Source: an uncultured Gammaproteobacteria bacterium (GTDB lineage: Bacteria > Pseudomonadota > Gammaproteobacteria > SZUA-140). Taken from it: a stretch of DNA of 43,426 nt. The position numbers and the translations under genes are program-made. Numbering within the stretch: the stretch's first letter is position 1; every line of letters starts with the position of its first letter. Shown here one piece after another: positions 9,946-20,270 of the stretch. The notes under the pieces were generated by a model, which was not told where the DNA came from, did no database searches, and was given only the letters and a program-made list of their open reading frames with translations. The stretch spans positions 1 through 43,426 of the forward strand of contig CALZHD010000021.1 of NCBI GenBank assembly GCA_945787155.1. Direction: 5' to 3'.

Positions 9946-10866
9946 ATGTTTGATGTACTCATTCAGATGGCAGCCTTAATCGCCTGTGGCGTGTTATGGC
10001 GTGCCGTTACGCCTGGTGGGGTCAGCGTGGATACATTGCGCCTTGCCTTGACCACGCTGGTCTATTATCTGCTGCTGCCAGCACTGGTATTGTTAGTGTT
10101 ATGGCAGGCACCGCTGGGATTGGAGTCACTGAAGATCTCTATTGCTGCGGTGGTTGGTATATTGATTAGCCTGTTGTTTGCCTGGCTCTGCTATCGTCGT
10201 TTTGATAATTCAGCCTTTATCGGTGCGGCAATCCTGGCGGCGGGATTTCCCAATGCAACATATCTTGGTCTGCCCGTGTTGGAGGCGACCTTTGGTGAGT
10301 GGGCGCGTGGTACTGCTATTCAATTTGACCTTTTTGCCAGTACCCCGTTGCTGCTGACCGCCGGTATCTTGATTGCACGCCATTATCGCGATGGAGAGAT
10401 GGGCGGGGATGAAAGTCCACTGATTACGTTGTTGAAGGTGCCGCCGATCTGGGCGGCAATGGCGGCAGTGGTGCTGAATGTGGCAGGTGTGCAGATGGTA
10501 CCAACGGTCGCTGAATTTCTTGATACGCTTGGTCATGGTGTGGTGACGTTGATGCTGTTGTCACTTGGTATGAGTTTGCGTTGGGATACCCTGCGGCTCA
10601 GGCGTATTCCGGCGATGATCCCGATGTTAGTGATCCAGCTGATGTTGATGCCGCTGGTGGTGTGGGGGATGGGCAGTCTGATGGGCTTTTCTGGTGAACA
10701 TCTCACCGCATTGGTGCTCGAGGGAGCGATGCCCTGCATGGTATTAGGGGTGGTGATCTGTGATCGTTACGGCTTGGATACAGCGATGTTCGCTGCTATG
10801 GTGACGCTTTCGACACTGCTGAGTATGGTAACGTTACCATTCTGGTTTATGTTGCTAGTCGTTTGA
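9946..10866 (+). CDS. AEC family (auxin efflux carrier-like) transporter
   Basis: 306 aa polytopic membrane protein with AEC-like pattern (FPNATYLGLPVLEATFG; LVLEGAMPCMVLGVVICDRYGLDTAMFAAMVTLSTLLSMVTLP). Confidence 0.85.
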   Translation: MFDVLIQMAALIACGVLWRAVTPGGVSVDTLRLALTTLVYYLLLPALVLLVLWQAPLGLESLKISIAAVVGILISLLFAWLCYRRFDNSAFIGAAILAAGFPNATYLGLPVLEATFGEWARGTAIQFDLFASTPLLLTAGILIARHYRDGEMGGDESPLITLLKVPPIWAAMAAVVLNVAGVQMVPTVAEFLDTLGHGVVTLMLLSLGMSLRWDTLRLRRIPAMIPMLVIQLMLMPLVVWGMGSLMGFSGEHLTALVLEGAMPCMVLGVVICDRYGLDTAMFAAMVTLSTLLSMVTLPFWFMLLVV

Positions 10867-10924
10867 ATTATTCGCTAAATTATAGCGGCTTATAATGATA
10901 ACTTAATTAATATTCTGGTTTAAT

Positions 10925-11491
10925 ATGGCGAAAAAAAGGCGTGGTTTTAGTGGCGATGACACCTTCTTCGATGAGGAGGGGGGCTTTGGTAGTGAGGGTG
11001 ATGATACTCATGAGGAAGCGAAGAGTCGCTCTCAGCTGAAGCGCGAGATGCTGGCGCGGCGTGATCTTGGTGAGGCGCTAGTTGAGCTGAGTGCGGCGCG
11101 GTTGGCAAAAATTCCACTGAGTGAAGAGACGCTCGATGCAATCCACGACGGGCAGCGCTTTACGCGTCGTGCGCTTAAGCGCCAGCTCACGCGCATTGCA
11201 GCGTTGATAACAGAGTTAGAAGATGAGGCCGTGATTCGGCAGGCGTTGGAGCAGCTCTACCAGCCACATAGAGAAGAGGTGCGTCGGCATCACGAGGCAG
11301 AGCAGTGGCGCGATGCCTTGATTGCAGGTGATGATGCGCTGATGCAGTCACTGGTTGAGCGCTTTCCAGAGATCGATCGCCAGCATCTGCGTCAACTGAC
11401 ACGTAATGCGATCAAAGAAAGTGAGCGAGATAAGCCGCCAAAGTCAGCGCGAGCGCTTTATCAGTACCTGCACTCGCTTATTGTAAAATAA
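10925..11491 (+). CDS. darP: Ribosome-associated protein DarP/YjgA (DUF615)
   Basis: SRSQLKREMLARRDLGEALVELSAARLAKIPL ... QRFTRRALKRQLTRIAALI. Confidence 0.88.
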   Translation: MAKKRRGFSGDDTFFDEEGGFGSEGDDTHEEAKSRSQLKREMLARRDLGEALVELSAARLAKIPLSEETLDAIHDGQRFTRRALKRQLTRIAALITELEDEAVIRQALEQLYQPHREEVRRHHEAEQWRDALIAGDDALMQSLVERFPEIDRQHLRQLTRNAIKESERDKPPKSARALYQYLHSLIVK

Positions 11492-11649
11492 TAATAAATA
11501 ACAGTTAATTATGGTTGTTATTAAATGTTAATTATTCAATGAAGAGGCGCGTATATCATGAGTCATGATTTGTACTTAATGCCGCTATGCGTGATAAAAT
11601 CCGACCACCTAAGTAGGATAAGCCGAAATAATTAATTGAAGGAAGTAAT

Positions 11650-12834
11650 ATGACTGTACGCTCGTTTCACCCGCCACAACGCACCTTGATGGGGCCTGGC
11701 CCTTCAGATGTCAATCCTCGTATCCTCGAGGCGATGTCGCGCCCGACCATCGGTCATCTTGACCCGGCCTTTGTGGGTATGATGGATGAGGTGAAAGGCT
11801 TGCTGAAATATGCCTTCCAGACTGAAAATGAACTGACGATGCCGGTCTCTGCACCCGGTTCTGCCGGGATGGAGAGTTGCTTCGTCAATCTTGTGGAGCG
11901 AGGCGATAAGGTTATCGTTTGCCAGAATGGTGTTTTTGGCGGGCGCATGAAAGAGAATGTTGAGCGCTGTGGTGGCATCGCAGTGATGGTTGAAGATAGC
12001 TGGGGTGATGCGGTCGATCCGCAAAAGCTGGAGGATGCACTGAAGGCTAATGCTGATGCCAAAGTTGTCGCGTTTGTTCACGCCGAGACCTCGACCGGCG
12101 CGCAATCTGATGCAAAGACCCTGGTAGAGATTGCTCATAAATACGATTGTTTAACGATCGTTGATGCGGTCACCTCGCTGGCTGGGACGCCACTGATGGT
12201 GGATGAGTGGAAGATCGATGCGATCTATTCCGGTACTCAGAAGTGTCTCTCGTGTACGCCCGGACTCTCTCCGGTCAGTTTCAGTGAGCGTGCGCTGGAG
12301 AAGATCAGAAATCGTCAGACCACAGGGCAGAGCTGGTTCCTCGATCTCAATCTGGTGATGGGTTACTGGGGAGGCGAAGGTAAGCGCGCCTATCACCACA
12401 CCGCGCCGATCAATGCGCTTTATGGGCTGCATGAGTCTCTGGTGATTTTACAGGATGAGGGGCTGGAGAACGCCTGGGCGCGTCACCATAGACATCATCT
12501 TGCACTGCGTGCCGGACTGGAATCGATGGGGCTCAGTTTTGTGGTTGATGAGGCAGATCGTCTGCCACAGCTCAATGCAATTACCATTCCGGAGGGTGTC
12601 GATGATGCCACGGTGCGCAGCGCGTTGCTACGTGACTATAGTCTTGAAATTGGTGCCGGCCTTGGTGTGATGGCTGGCAATGTGTGGCGTATCGGCCTGA
12701 TGGGGCACGCTTGCAATACACGTAACGTGTTGTTTTGCCTTGCTGCGCTTGAAGATGTGCTGGGTCGCGTGGGCGCCAAATACGAGCGTGGTGTCGCTGT
12801 GAATGCCGCTGAGCAGGTGCTTGCGGCTGCATAA
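11650..12834 (+). CDS. Class V aminotransferase (alanine-glyoxylate / serine-glyoxylate aminotransferase-like)
   Basis: LMGPGPSDVNPRILEAMSRPTIGHLDPAF; HAETSTGAQSD; DAVTSLAG; SGTQKCLSCTPGLSPVSFSERA. Confidence 0.93.
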   Translation: MTVRSFHPPQRTLMGPGPSDVNPRILEAMSRPTIGHLDPAFVGMMDEVKGLLKYAFQTENELTMPVSAPGSAGMESCFVNLVERGDKVIVCQNGVFGGRMKENVERCGGIAVMVEDSWGDAVDPQKLEDALKANADAKVVAFVHAETSTGAQSDAKTLVEIAHKYDCLTIVDAVTSLAGTPLMVDEWKIDAIYSGTQKCLSCTPGLSPVSFSERALEKIRNRQTTGQSWFLDLNLVMGYWGGEGKRAYHHTAPINALYGLHESLVILQDEGLENAWARHHRHHLALRAGLESMGLSFVVDEADRLPQLNAITIPEGVDDATVRSALLRDYSLEIGAGLGVMAGNVWRIGLMGHACNTRNVLFCLAALEDVLGRVGAKYERGVAVNAAEQVLAAA

Positions 12835-12861
12835 TCGTTGCCACTTTAGTGTGCTACCTGA

Positions 12862-12886
12862 AGACCCGCCTCGGCGGGTCTTTTTA
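12862..12886 (+). terminator. Rho-independent terminator
   Basis: AGACCCGCC-TC-GGCGGGTCT followed by a T-rich tract, just after the aminotransferase stop. Confidence 0.9.
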
Positions 12887-13098
12887 TTTGGCGAGGGGGG
12901 TTGATGTTGTTGTAGCCCTTAATCAGCGCTGTATGGCGTTGATGAGTCGGGCAGGGCCATGGATTTGATATTAATGCCGGCAGGCCTTAGGATGTAGCTT
13001 CACTGGAGGGTGAGGGGTGGCGATGTTGAATCGGGCTGAATCGGGAAGTCAACGTAAATGCGCCAGAGAGAGAATAACTTGTAAGACGAAATATCAAT

Positions 13099-13401
13099 AT
13101 GCTCAAAATCTTTAGAATTATTAGTATGCTCGAAGGGGTCTCGTTTCTGTTGCTGTTATTTGCAGCGATGCCCGCCAAATATTATCTGGGTGTGCCCGAG
13201 GCGGTCACGGTCATGGGCTGGTCCCACGGTCTCCTCTTTATGCTTTATGTCAGTTGTGCGGTGATGGTGGTGCAGCGTCATAAACTGCCAGACAGTACCA
13301 CGGCATTAATCATGGTTGGCGGGATAACTCCCTTTGTCTGTTTCTATCTCGAAAAGAAACTGCGTGAGCTCTCCATGCAGCTTGTGCCAAAGATGGCGTG
13401 A
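13099..13401 (+). CDS. DUF3817-like small membrane protein
   Basis: 100 aa; MLKIFRIISMLEGVSFLLLLFAAMPAKYYLGVPEAVTVMGWSHGLLFMLYV. Confidence 0.8.
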   Translation: MLKIFRIISMLEGVSFLLLLFAAMPAKYYLGVPEAVTVMGWSHGLLFMLYVSCAVMVVQRHKLPDSTTALIMVGGITPFVCFYLEKKLRELSMQLVPKMA

Positions 13402-13528
13402 TATCGTGACATAAGTTTCACCTGCTTTTTATCCGGTCTTCCCTGATATGTAAAACTTTTTGTGCGCAGTTTTATCGCGCTGCGCTGCTATAATCCCCAC
13501 TCTATTTATTGCTCATGAGTGAGTCGTT

Positions 13529-14299
13529 ATGCTGTTAGTGATTTCCCCTGCCAAGACACTCGATTACGAAACGCCAGTTGCCGCTGCGCAACACACCATG
13601 CCCGACTATCTTGATGACGCTGCACTTCTGGTTAAGCGTGCGCGCCAATATTCGGTGGACGATGTGATGACGCTGATGGCGGTGAGCGAAAAGATTGCGA
13701 CACTCAATGTTGAGCGCTTTAAGCAGTGGCGTCGGCCATTTACCCCAAAAAATGCGAGACAGGCGTTGCTGGCATTCAAGGGCGATGTCTATGTAGGCCT
13801 TGATGCATTGAATTTTGATGATGGTGATCTTGAGTTTGCACAACAACACCTACGTATTCTTTCAGGGCTCTACGGCCTGTTGCGACCGCTTGATTTAATG
13901 CTGCCTTATCGTCTTGAGATGGGACGAAAGATTGATACAGTTCGTGGTAAGAATTTATATGAATTCTGGGGGGAGCGTATTACACAGGGTTTAAATGAAC
14001 AACTGCAACGGTGCGGTGAAAGGCATCTGATCAATCTTGCTTCAAACGAGTATTTCAAGGCGGTAAAACCTGAGTTATTACAGGCTGAAGTCATTACACC
14101 TCACTTTAAAGAGTACAAAAATGGTCAATACAAGGTTCTGGGTGTCTATGCTAAGAAGGCGCGCGGTATGTTGAGTCGTTACATTATTAAGCAGCGTATC
14201 ACTGATCCGCAATTGTTTAAGGCGTTTAACCAGGATGGTTACTGTTTTAATTCGGCAATGTCGAATGATCATGATTGGGTGTTTACACGTAAAAAATAG
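13529..14299 (+). CDS. yaaA: YaaA family peroxide stress response protein (DUF328)
   Basis: MLLVISPAKTLDYETP; LSGLYGLLRPLDLMLPYRLEMG; NLASNEYFKAV; KKARGMLSRYII. Confidence 0.95.
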   Translation: MLLVISPAKTLDYETPVAAAQHTMPDYLDDAALLVKRARQYSVDDVMTLMAVSEKIATLNVERFKQWRRPFTPKNARQALLAFKGDVYVGLDALNFDDGDLEFAQQHLRILSGLYGLLRPLDLMLPYRLEMGRKIDTVRGKNLYEFWGERITQGLNEQLQRCGERHLINLASNEYFKAVKPELLQAEVITPHFKEYKNGQYKVLGVYAKKARGMLSRYIIKQRITDPQLFKAFNQDGYCFNSAMSNDHDWVFTRKK

Positions 14300-14502
14300 T
14301 GGGTATCCGTCTCTAATTATTGTTAGTGCATTCTGGACTTTTTATGTTAAGTTCCCAATTTATATATCATTGTTAATGTTGACTGTTTTGTGGGGTATTT
14401 ACGCGGAAAGGATTGTTCCTAATAATGCATTCTTTGTAATGCACTCTTTTCCCCCTGTGTCAGGATAGTTGTCAATAACAGTATGGTTGTCGACCTGGAT
14501 GT

Positions 14503-17142
14503 TTGGTGAATAAAAATATTAATAATAAAACGCTTAATAAGCAGCATAGCTTGATCAATCTTGATTTGATCGATTCGCTGCAACGCCTTAATGATGCAAG
14601 TAACAGTTCATCCAGTCTTGAGCAGATGTTGGATAGCTCGCTTAGTGAAATCCTGGCAATCTTTCAATGTGACCGAGCATGGTTACTGCACCCTTGTGAC
14701 CCTGATGCGGCATTTTTCGATGTTAAGATGGAAAAAACTGTGCCGCAATGGCCAGGGGCTTGTGCAGCGAATACTCCGGTGGAGATTACCCCTGCTCATA
14801 AGGTTGTTATTGAACAATTTCTTGCCTCGCCGGGTCCTGCCATCACTGATCTACGTGAAGCGACTTTTGAGCATGACATAATGGAGGCATTTTCGATCAA
14901 GACACAGCTTTCGGTGGTCATTGAAACGCGTATGGGTAAGCCGTGGCTGCTTGGCCTGCACCACTGTTCGCGCCATCACGATTTTAGTCATGATGAAGTG
15001 CTGATCTTTAATGAGTTGGCCAACCGTCTGGCTGAGGCGCTGAATAGTATGTTGGCGCTGCAAAATGCCCGTCGTAGTGAAGAGCGGTTTCGGAAGCTAG
15101 TCGAGCATGCACCGGAAGCAATTCTGGTGCTTGATGTTGAGTCCAATCAATTTACCGACGCCAATATGAATGCCGAAATTATTTTTGGGTGCTCACGTGA
15201 GCAGTTGATCGGAAAAAACTTTACTGAATTGAGCCCTTTGATGTTGACTGGTGCTGGGCGTGCAAGCGAACTAATCGAACAGCATATCGAGCGGGCCGTG
15301 GTTTCCGGTGAAGCGGCCGCCTTTGAATGGTTGTTTCATAATGCAGAACAAAACAGAGTCGTCTGCGAAGTCAGGCTGGTACGTTTACCGTCAGATAAAG
15401 GAGTACTACTGCGCGCAAGTGTGATGGATATCAGTGAGCGTAAGCTCAATGAATCAATCATGCACAAACTCTCAACTGCACTGCAGCAAACGGCAGATGC
15501 TGTGGTGATTACCGATCATGAGGGTATCATTGAATATGTCAACGCTGCGTTTGAGGTGCTTACCGGATATGATTTTAAAGAGGTGATTGGATCAAAACCT
15601 GATTTTATTGGTTCGGAGTCTCATAATAATCGTTTTCATCGCGAACTATGGCTGACAATCAAGTCTGGAAAAATATTCAATGACATATTGGTTAACCGGC
15701 GTAAGGATGGGGTGCTGTTTTATGAAGAGAAAACGATTACACCACTGAAAAATTCAGAAGGTGAAATTACTCACTTTATTTCTACTGGGCGTGATATCAC
15801 AGATCGTATTGAGGCGCAGGAGCGTCTGCGATTTATGGCACACCATGATGCGCTGACACAGTTGCCTAATCGTTCCATGATGATGGATCGGCTTACGCAA
15901 GCTATTGCGCGTGCAAAGCGGGATGAGAGCCGTGTCGCAATTCTGTTTATCGATATTGATCACTTCAAGATGATCAATGACACATTAGGTCATGATGTTG
16001 GTGACAGTGCAATCAAAGAGATCTCCCGTTTGTTGCTTACCTCACTGCGGGCCTCAGATACTGTGGTTCGTTTTGGTGGTGATGAATTCGTGGTTCTGTT
16101 AGAAGAGATTAATCAACAGGAAGAAGTGACGCACCTGCTTCAAAAAGTACAGGCGGCACTGAGTGCTCCACTCCATATGCAAGGTCAGGAACTCTTTATA
16201 TCGGCGAGTATCGGTGTGACGCTCTGTCCGGATGATGGGAAGGATGCTAATACCCTGTTAAAGTACGCTGATATCGCGATGTATCGCGCTAAAGAGCGTG
16301 GGCGTAATTGCTATGCATTCTACTCATCTGAGATGGGGGCGCGTGCTTATGAGCGCCTTACGTTTGAGACAAGTGTGCGTAACGCAGTTAAGCATGAGGC
16401 GTTTGAGCTCTATTACCAGCCACAACTCAGTGTCGACAGCGGTAAGCTGATTGGCGTCGAGGCACTGTTACGTTGGTTTCCGGAGTCAATGCCTGATTCA
16501 ATGAATGACTCGATACGTGGAGTTTCTCCGGAATTATTTGTGCCGGTGCTTGAAGAGACAGGTTTGATTGTCGAAGTGGGCGAGTGGGTACTGCATTCCG
16601 CCTGTAGTCAACTTAAAAAAATGCAACTGTCATTTGATCCTGCGTTACAGATGTCCGTGAATCTGTCGAGTCGCCAGGTCAGAAATTCTGAGCTTGATAG
16701 TAAGATTGAACAGATCATTAGTGACTACGAGCTTGATCCCACCAAGCTTGAACTGGAAATTACAGAGACGCTGTTAATGGAGGAGCATCAATTGGTTTCT
16801 GAGATCTTGAATCGTATAGATGAGATGGGTGTTCGTCTCTCGCTCGATGATTTTGGTACTGGTTATTCGTCACTCAGTTATTTGAAACGTTTTCCTATCG
16901 ATACACTGAAGATTGATCGCTCCTTTGTGCGTGATATCTGTGATGACCCCGATGACCGCGCGATTGTCACCGCGATCATTGCGATGGCGCGTAGCCTCAA
17001 ACTTAATATTGTTGCCGAAGGAGTGGAAACTGAGGCGCAGTTGGCCTTTTTGAAGCATCAGCAATGTGATGCTGCGCAGGGCTTCTACTATAGCGAAGCG
17101 TTATGTGCGGACGAGCTCGGATCGTTTTTAACAGCTCGTTGA
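14503..17142 (+). CDS. GAF-PAS-PAS-GGDEF-EAL protein (c-di-GMP turnover)
   Basis: 879 aa; RASD-x5-GGDEF (I-site RxxD and GGDEF intact), EALLRW, DDFGTGYSSLSYLKRFPIDTLKIDRSFV; N-terminal sensory domains. Confidence 0.95.
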   Translation: MVNKNINNKTLNKQHSLINLDLIDSLQRLNDASNSSSSLEQMLDSSLSEILAIFQCDRAWLLHPCDPDAAFFDVKMEKTVPQWPGACAANTPVEITPAHKVVIEQFLASPGPAITDLREATFEHDIMEAFSIKTQLSVVIETRMGKPWLLGLHHCSRHHDFSHDEVLIFNELANRLAEALNSMLALQNARRSEERFRKLVEHAPEAILVLDVESNQFTDANMNAEIIFGCSREQLIGKNFTELSPLMLTGAGRASELIEQHIERAVVSGEAAAFEWLFHNAEQNRVVCEVRLVRLPSDKGVLLRASVMDISERKLNESIMHKLSTALQQTADAVVITDHEGIIEYVNAAFEVLTGYDFKEVIGSKPDFIGSESHNNRFHRELWLTIKSGKIFNDILVNRRKDGVLFYEEKTITPLKNSEGEITHFISTGRDITDRIEAQERLRFMAHHDALTQLPNRSMMMDRLTQAIARAKRDESRVAILFIDIDHFKMINDTLGHDVGDSAIKEISRLLLTSLRASDTVVRFGGDEFVVLLEEINQQEEVTHLLQKVQAALSAPLHMQGQELFISASIGVTLCPDDGKDANTLLKYADIAMYRAKERGRNCYAFYSSEMGARAYERLTFETSVRNAVKHEAFELYYQPQLSVDSGKLIGVEALLRWFPESMPDSMNDSIRGVSPELFVPVLEETGLIVEVGEWVLHSACSQLKKMQLSFDPALQMSVNLSSRQVRNSELDSKIEQIISDYELDPTKLELEITETLLMEEHQLVSEILNRIDEMGVRLSLDDFGTGYSSLSYLKRFPIDTLKIDRSFVRDICDDPDDRAIVTAIIAMARSLKLNIVAEGVETEAQLAFLKHQQCDAAQGFYYSEALCADELGSFLTAR

Positions 17143-17144
17143 AA

Positions 17145-17576
17145 TTAGATTTCGGCAGGTTTCGGAATGATAATCCTCGGCTTGTAAGTAAACTTATAGT
17201 TTTTGTAAAAGGCAGCCATTGATGGCTTGATGGTCTGTTGCATAAAGGCGCTGTCGATCCGCAGCCAGCGTTCTGATAGTGCATTATCAATCCGCGCTTC
17301 CTGGAGTGCTTCAGTCAACAGTTGGTGGCGCAGCGTCGCTAGTTCTTCTGTGATGTACATGTTTTCATGCGCCTGTTTAAGCGGCTTGCCAATGTACTCC
17401 GGGCCACCCATCTTTTCAGCCATGAATAATGTCTGGCGTGCTTCGATGGCCGCCTGATTGTGACCTTCAAAAAACTGTTTTAGCCAGTGATGTGCGTAGA
17501 CTTTATCATAAAATATTTTGTGCACCTTCATTAGGGTAGAGTGGCCACCCACGGCATTGTAGAGAGAGTGCTTCAT
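17145..17576 (-). CDS. Truncated hemoglobin-like protein
   Basis: YNAVGGHSTLMKVHKIFYDKVYAHHWLKQFFEGHN...GGPEYIGKPLKQAHENMYITEE: globin pattern with proximal-His-like QAH. Confidence 0.82.
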   Translation of the reverse strand: MKHSLYNAVGGHSTLMKVHKIFYDKVYAHHWLKQFFEGHNQAAIEARQTLFMAEKMGGPEYIGKPLKQAHENMYITEELATLRHQLLTEALQEARIDNALSERWLRIDSAFMQQTIKPSMAAFYKNYKFTYKPRIIIPKPAEI

Positions 17577-17938
17577 TGTAGTACCTCCTGTTACGATTTT
17601 GGCGTCACAATGTGGAGTGCCTTTAATTATAGCGCTAATCTTAAGAAGTTGGGGCTTCTATGCAGCTAATGGTGTCCACTGCTTTGAAAGGAGTCCATGT
17701 GGAAATAGCAGATACCCATAAAGATACCCTAATAACAAATGAATTGGACGCTGTACATCCCGGTCTATTGAGGTGTTATGCCTTGTTAAATTGAGGGTCG
17801 AAATATGTTACAACTTCATGTAAATTCAACTCACGCCTGTAATTATATGCGTACAAAAAATACGTTATCTTAATTGGTGTAATATTTTGTTTCTTGATAT
17901 TACATGGTGATATATAGCTAATAACTAAGGATAGTGAA

Positions 17939-18586
17939 ATGAAAAAGTTGTTTATTGCTTGTTGTTTGTTGTTTGTTGGTGCAGCTAATGCGACGGTAAT
18001 TACTTATGGAGCAGGATCCGCAGTATCAAGTATTGATGCCAGGGCTGACTTTGAGCCGAGTGCTGCATTAAATTCAAACCCATATTCAGAGGATGGATTG
18101 CTTTTTTCAAGAACAGACTTATCCTTTAATAATAATGGATGTGGCTTTGCAAGCGGTACAGATTGTAGTGACCATCGGCCGTTTAGTAGTTTTTCTGGTA
18201 ACTACATGTATGGGGTAGGGAACGGATTTTTCGACATTTCAACATCTAGTAGTAGTGATGTGCTTTTCGGACTTGAGTTTCTTATCGGCTCAGGCGAAGA
18301 CAGCTTAATAGATCTTTCCTGGGAAACTTTTCTTGATGGCGTTCAAACAGATAGTGGCGCACTTGAAGTTGAGGCTGGAGTAATTTTAGGTTTTTCTGAT
18401 GCTGTAGGTTTTGATATGTTGCGTTTTAGTGAAAATGGATTTTCCCAACTCGGCGCTGCCGCATTTGATTCAGTGAGGGCGCAGCTATCATCAACGACAA
18501 GTGAAGTGCCAGAACCAGCAAGTCTTACTCTTTTAAGTCTTGGTTTGGCTGGAATGTTTTTTTTGAGAAAAAAGAAAACTTCCTAA
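17939..18586 (+). CDS. PEP-CTERM sorting domain protein
   Basis: Signal peptide (MKKLFIACCLLFVGAANA) and C-terminal VPEPASLTLLSLGLAGMFFLRKKKTS. Confidence 0.92.
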   Translation: MKKLFIACCLLFVGAANATVITYGAGSAVSSIDARADFEPSAALNSNPYSEDGLLFSRTDLSFNNNGCGFASGTDCSDHRPFSSFSGNYMYGVGNGFFDISTSSSSDVLFGLEFLIGSGEDSLIDLSWETFLDGVQTDSGALEVEAGVILGFSDAVGFDMLRFSENGFSQLGAAAFDSVRAQLSSTTSEVPEPASLTLLSLGLAGMFFLRKKKTS

Positions 18587-18590
18587 TTAG

Positions 18591-19262
18591 GTGAATTCAA
18601 CTTGTAAATGCAACTCAAGCGGCCGGATAGAGGGTAGACTGCGCTAGCCTATATGCCTTTCGTTTCGGCAAGAATGAGAGGCATCTATGAAGCACCATAC
18701 GCAGCTTGCCCAAGCACTATTTTGCGCATCCATTGAGCAACGTCCTGGAATCGTTGATTCACGATAACGTTATGGCGATTGGGAACTTGATACCGTGACC
18801 GGCAAAAACCACCGTCAGGCCCTGGTGAGCTTGGTGGAACGTAAATCACGTTTAACGCTGGTTGCAAAAGTCGTCCGCAAAATAGCTGAGCAAGTTTCAT
18901 CTGCCATTATTGAGCTACTAGCCCCTATCTCAAGCTGGGTAGATACACTCACATCTGATAATGGTCGAGAGTTCACCTAGCATGAATACATCGCGAAGAA
19001 GCTCAAAGCCAGGTTCTATTTTACGCATCCATTTTCATCCAGGGGGCGAGGCCTGAATGAAAATACTAATGGTTTGATCAGGAAATGCTTTCCGAAGAAA
19101 CATGACTTCACAACGATTACTCACGAGCAAGTTGAGTATGTGATGGACAAATTGAATAATCGGCCCCGAGAATGCCTTGGCTTTAAAACGCCGAATGAGG
19201 TATTTTTCGGAATTAAACCAACGGCTCTCAAAATTACTTTAACGGAGGTAATTATAAAATGA
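18591..19262 (+). mobile_element. IS30-family element remnant with decayed transposase
   Basis: IS30-end-like ATTCAACTTGTAAATGCAAC near 18595; MKHHTQLAQ start at 18687; RPGIVDSR*RYGDWELDTVTGKNHRQALVSLVERKSRLTL...DTLTSDNGREFT*...LNNRPRECLGFKTPNEVFFG with internal deletion and in-frame stops. Confidence 0.88.
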
Positions 19263-20110
19263 AATTTATTCGTAAAAATATTATTGCTTTATTTTTCGTT
19301 TTCTCGTTAACGCCAGTCTATGCGATTAACGGCTTAGGCAGCGGTGACGATCTTGTTACAGAAGCGGAAGACGTACCTGCGGCAGTGGAAATTGTAAAGA
19401 CCACTCTGGAAGCGCAAGGCTTTATTATCGAGCTTGTGGTTAATCATGAAGCAGCGGCGGCCAGTGTGGGTCTTGAACTAAGACCGACACAAGTTATTTT
19501 TGCGCGACCTTCAAAACGTGTTGAGCGTTCTTTACTATTTAGGTCGTCGACAATGGGTCTGGATATGCCGGTAAAGTTTTTGGTGTACGAAGATGTAGAG
19601 GGCGCAATTCGTTTAGAGCTTAATTCGCTTGGTTATCTGTTTGATAGACACGATCCCTACGTGTCTGACAGCACGTTGCGTGCATTGCAGCGCAGTTTGA
19701 CATCCATCGGCGAAGTGGAAGATGGTGTTGTTAACGTAAAGAGTAACCAGTCTTTTGAAGACACGGTGAATACTTTACTTAGTGAGCTGGCAAGCAGAGG
19801 TTTCAGAATTCCGCTTACACTCGACTATAACGAGTCAGAATCGCATTCTCATCGCTACAGGCACCTGCCGGCACTAATCGTATTCGGCAATCCCAACGTC
19901 GGCACACCACTGATGCAGGAGCGACAAACTATCGCCATCGATTTACCACAGAAATTTCTGATCTGGATGAATCGAAGTGGCGATGTATTTATTTCCTACA
20001 ACGATCCTGCATTCCTGACCGAACGACATGGTGTTGTTGGGCAGGATGCAAGAATCGAAGCTATTGCAAATGCGCTTGCAGCGATTGCGGCGATAGGTGC
20101 GGGAATATAG
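19259..20110 (+). CDS. Exported protein with two tandem DUF302-like domains
   Basis: Signal peptide (IIALFFVFSLTPVYA); two repeats, each ...EAQGF/SRGF...VNHEAAAASVGLELRPTQVIFARPS / LDYNESESHSHRYRHLPALIVFGNP ... MPVKFLVYED / LPQKFLIWMN. Confidence 0.75.
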   Translation: MKFIRKNIIALFFVFSLTPVYAINGLGSGDDLVTEAEDVPAAVEIVKTTLEAQGFIIELVVNHEAAAASVGLELRPTQVIFARPSKRVERSLLFRSSTMGLDMPVKFLVYEDVEGAIRLELNSLGYLFDRHDPYVSDSTLRALQRSLTSIGEVEDGVVNVKSNQSFEDTVNTLLSELASRGFRIPLTLDYNESESHSHRYRHLPALIVFGNPNVGTPLMQERQTIAIDLPQKFLIWMNRSGDVFISYNDPAFLTERHGVVGQDARIEAIANALAAIAAIGAGI

Positions 20111-20270
20111 TGATTAGTTTAATCCGGGATCAGATCACGGTTGTTTCTAAATATTTTTCAGCTGATTAATCTCTGATCACAGGCATCAAAAAATCACTCA
20201 TTGTGCGTGCAAATCAGGCGCTGCATTGGTTAAGATAGGTGAAACTCTTAACTCATTAGAATCATTGAAA

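Noticed and set aside
17817-17840. TGTAAATTCAACTCACGCC as a second IS30 end flanking the PEP-CTERM gene
   Set aside because: Shares only a short AATTCAACT core with the 18595 end and lies in the same orientation; too weak to call a composite element.
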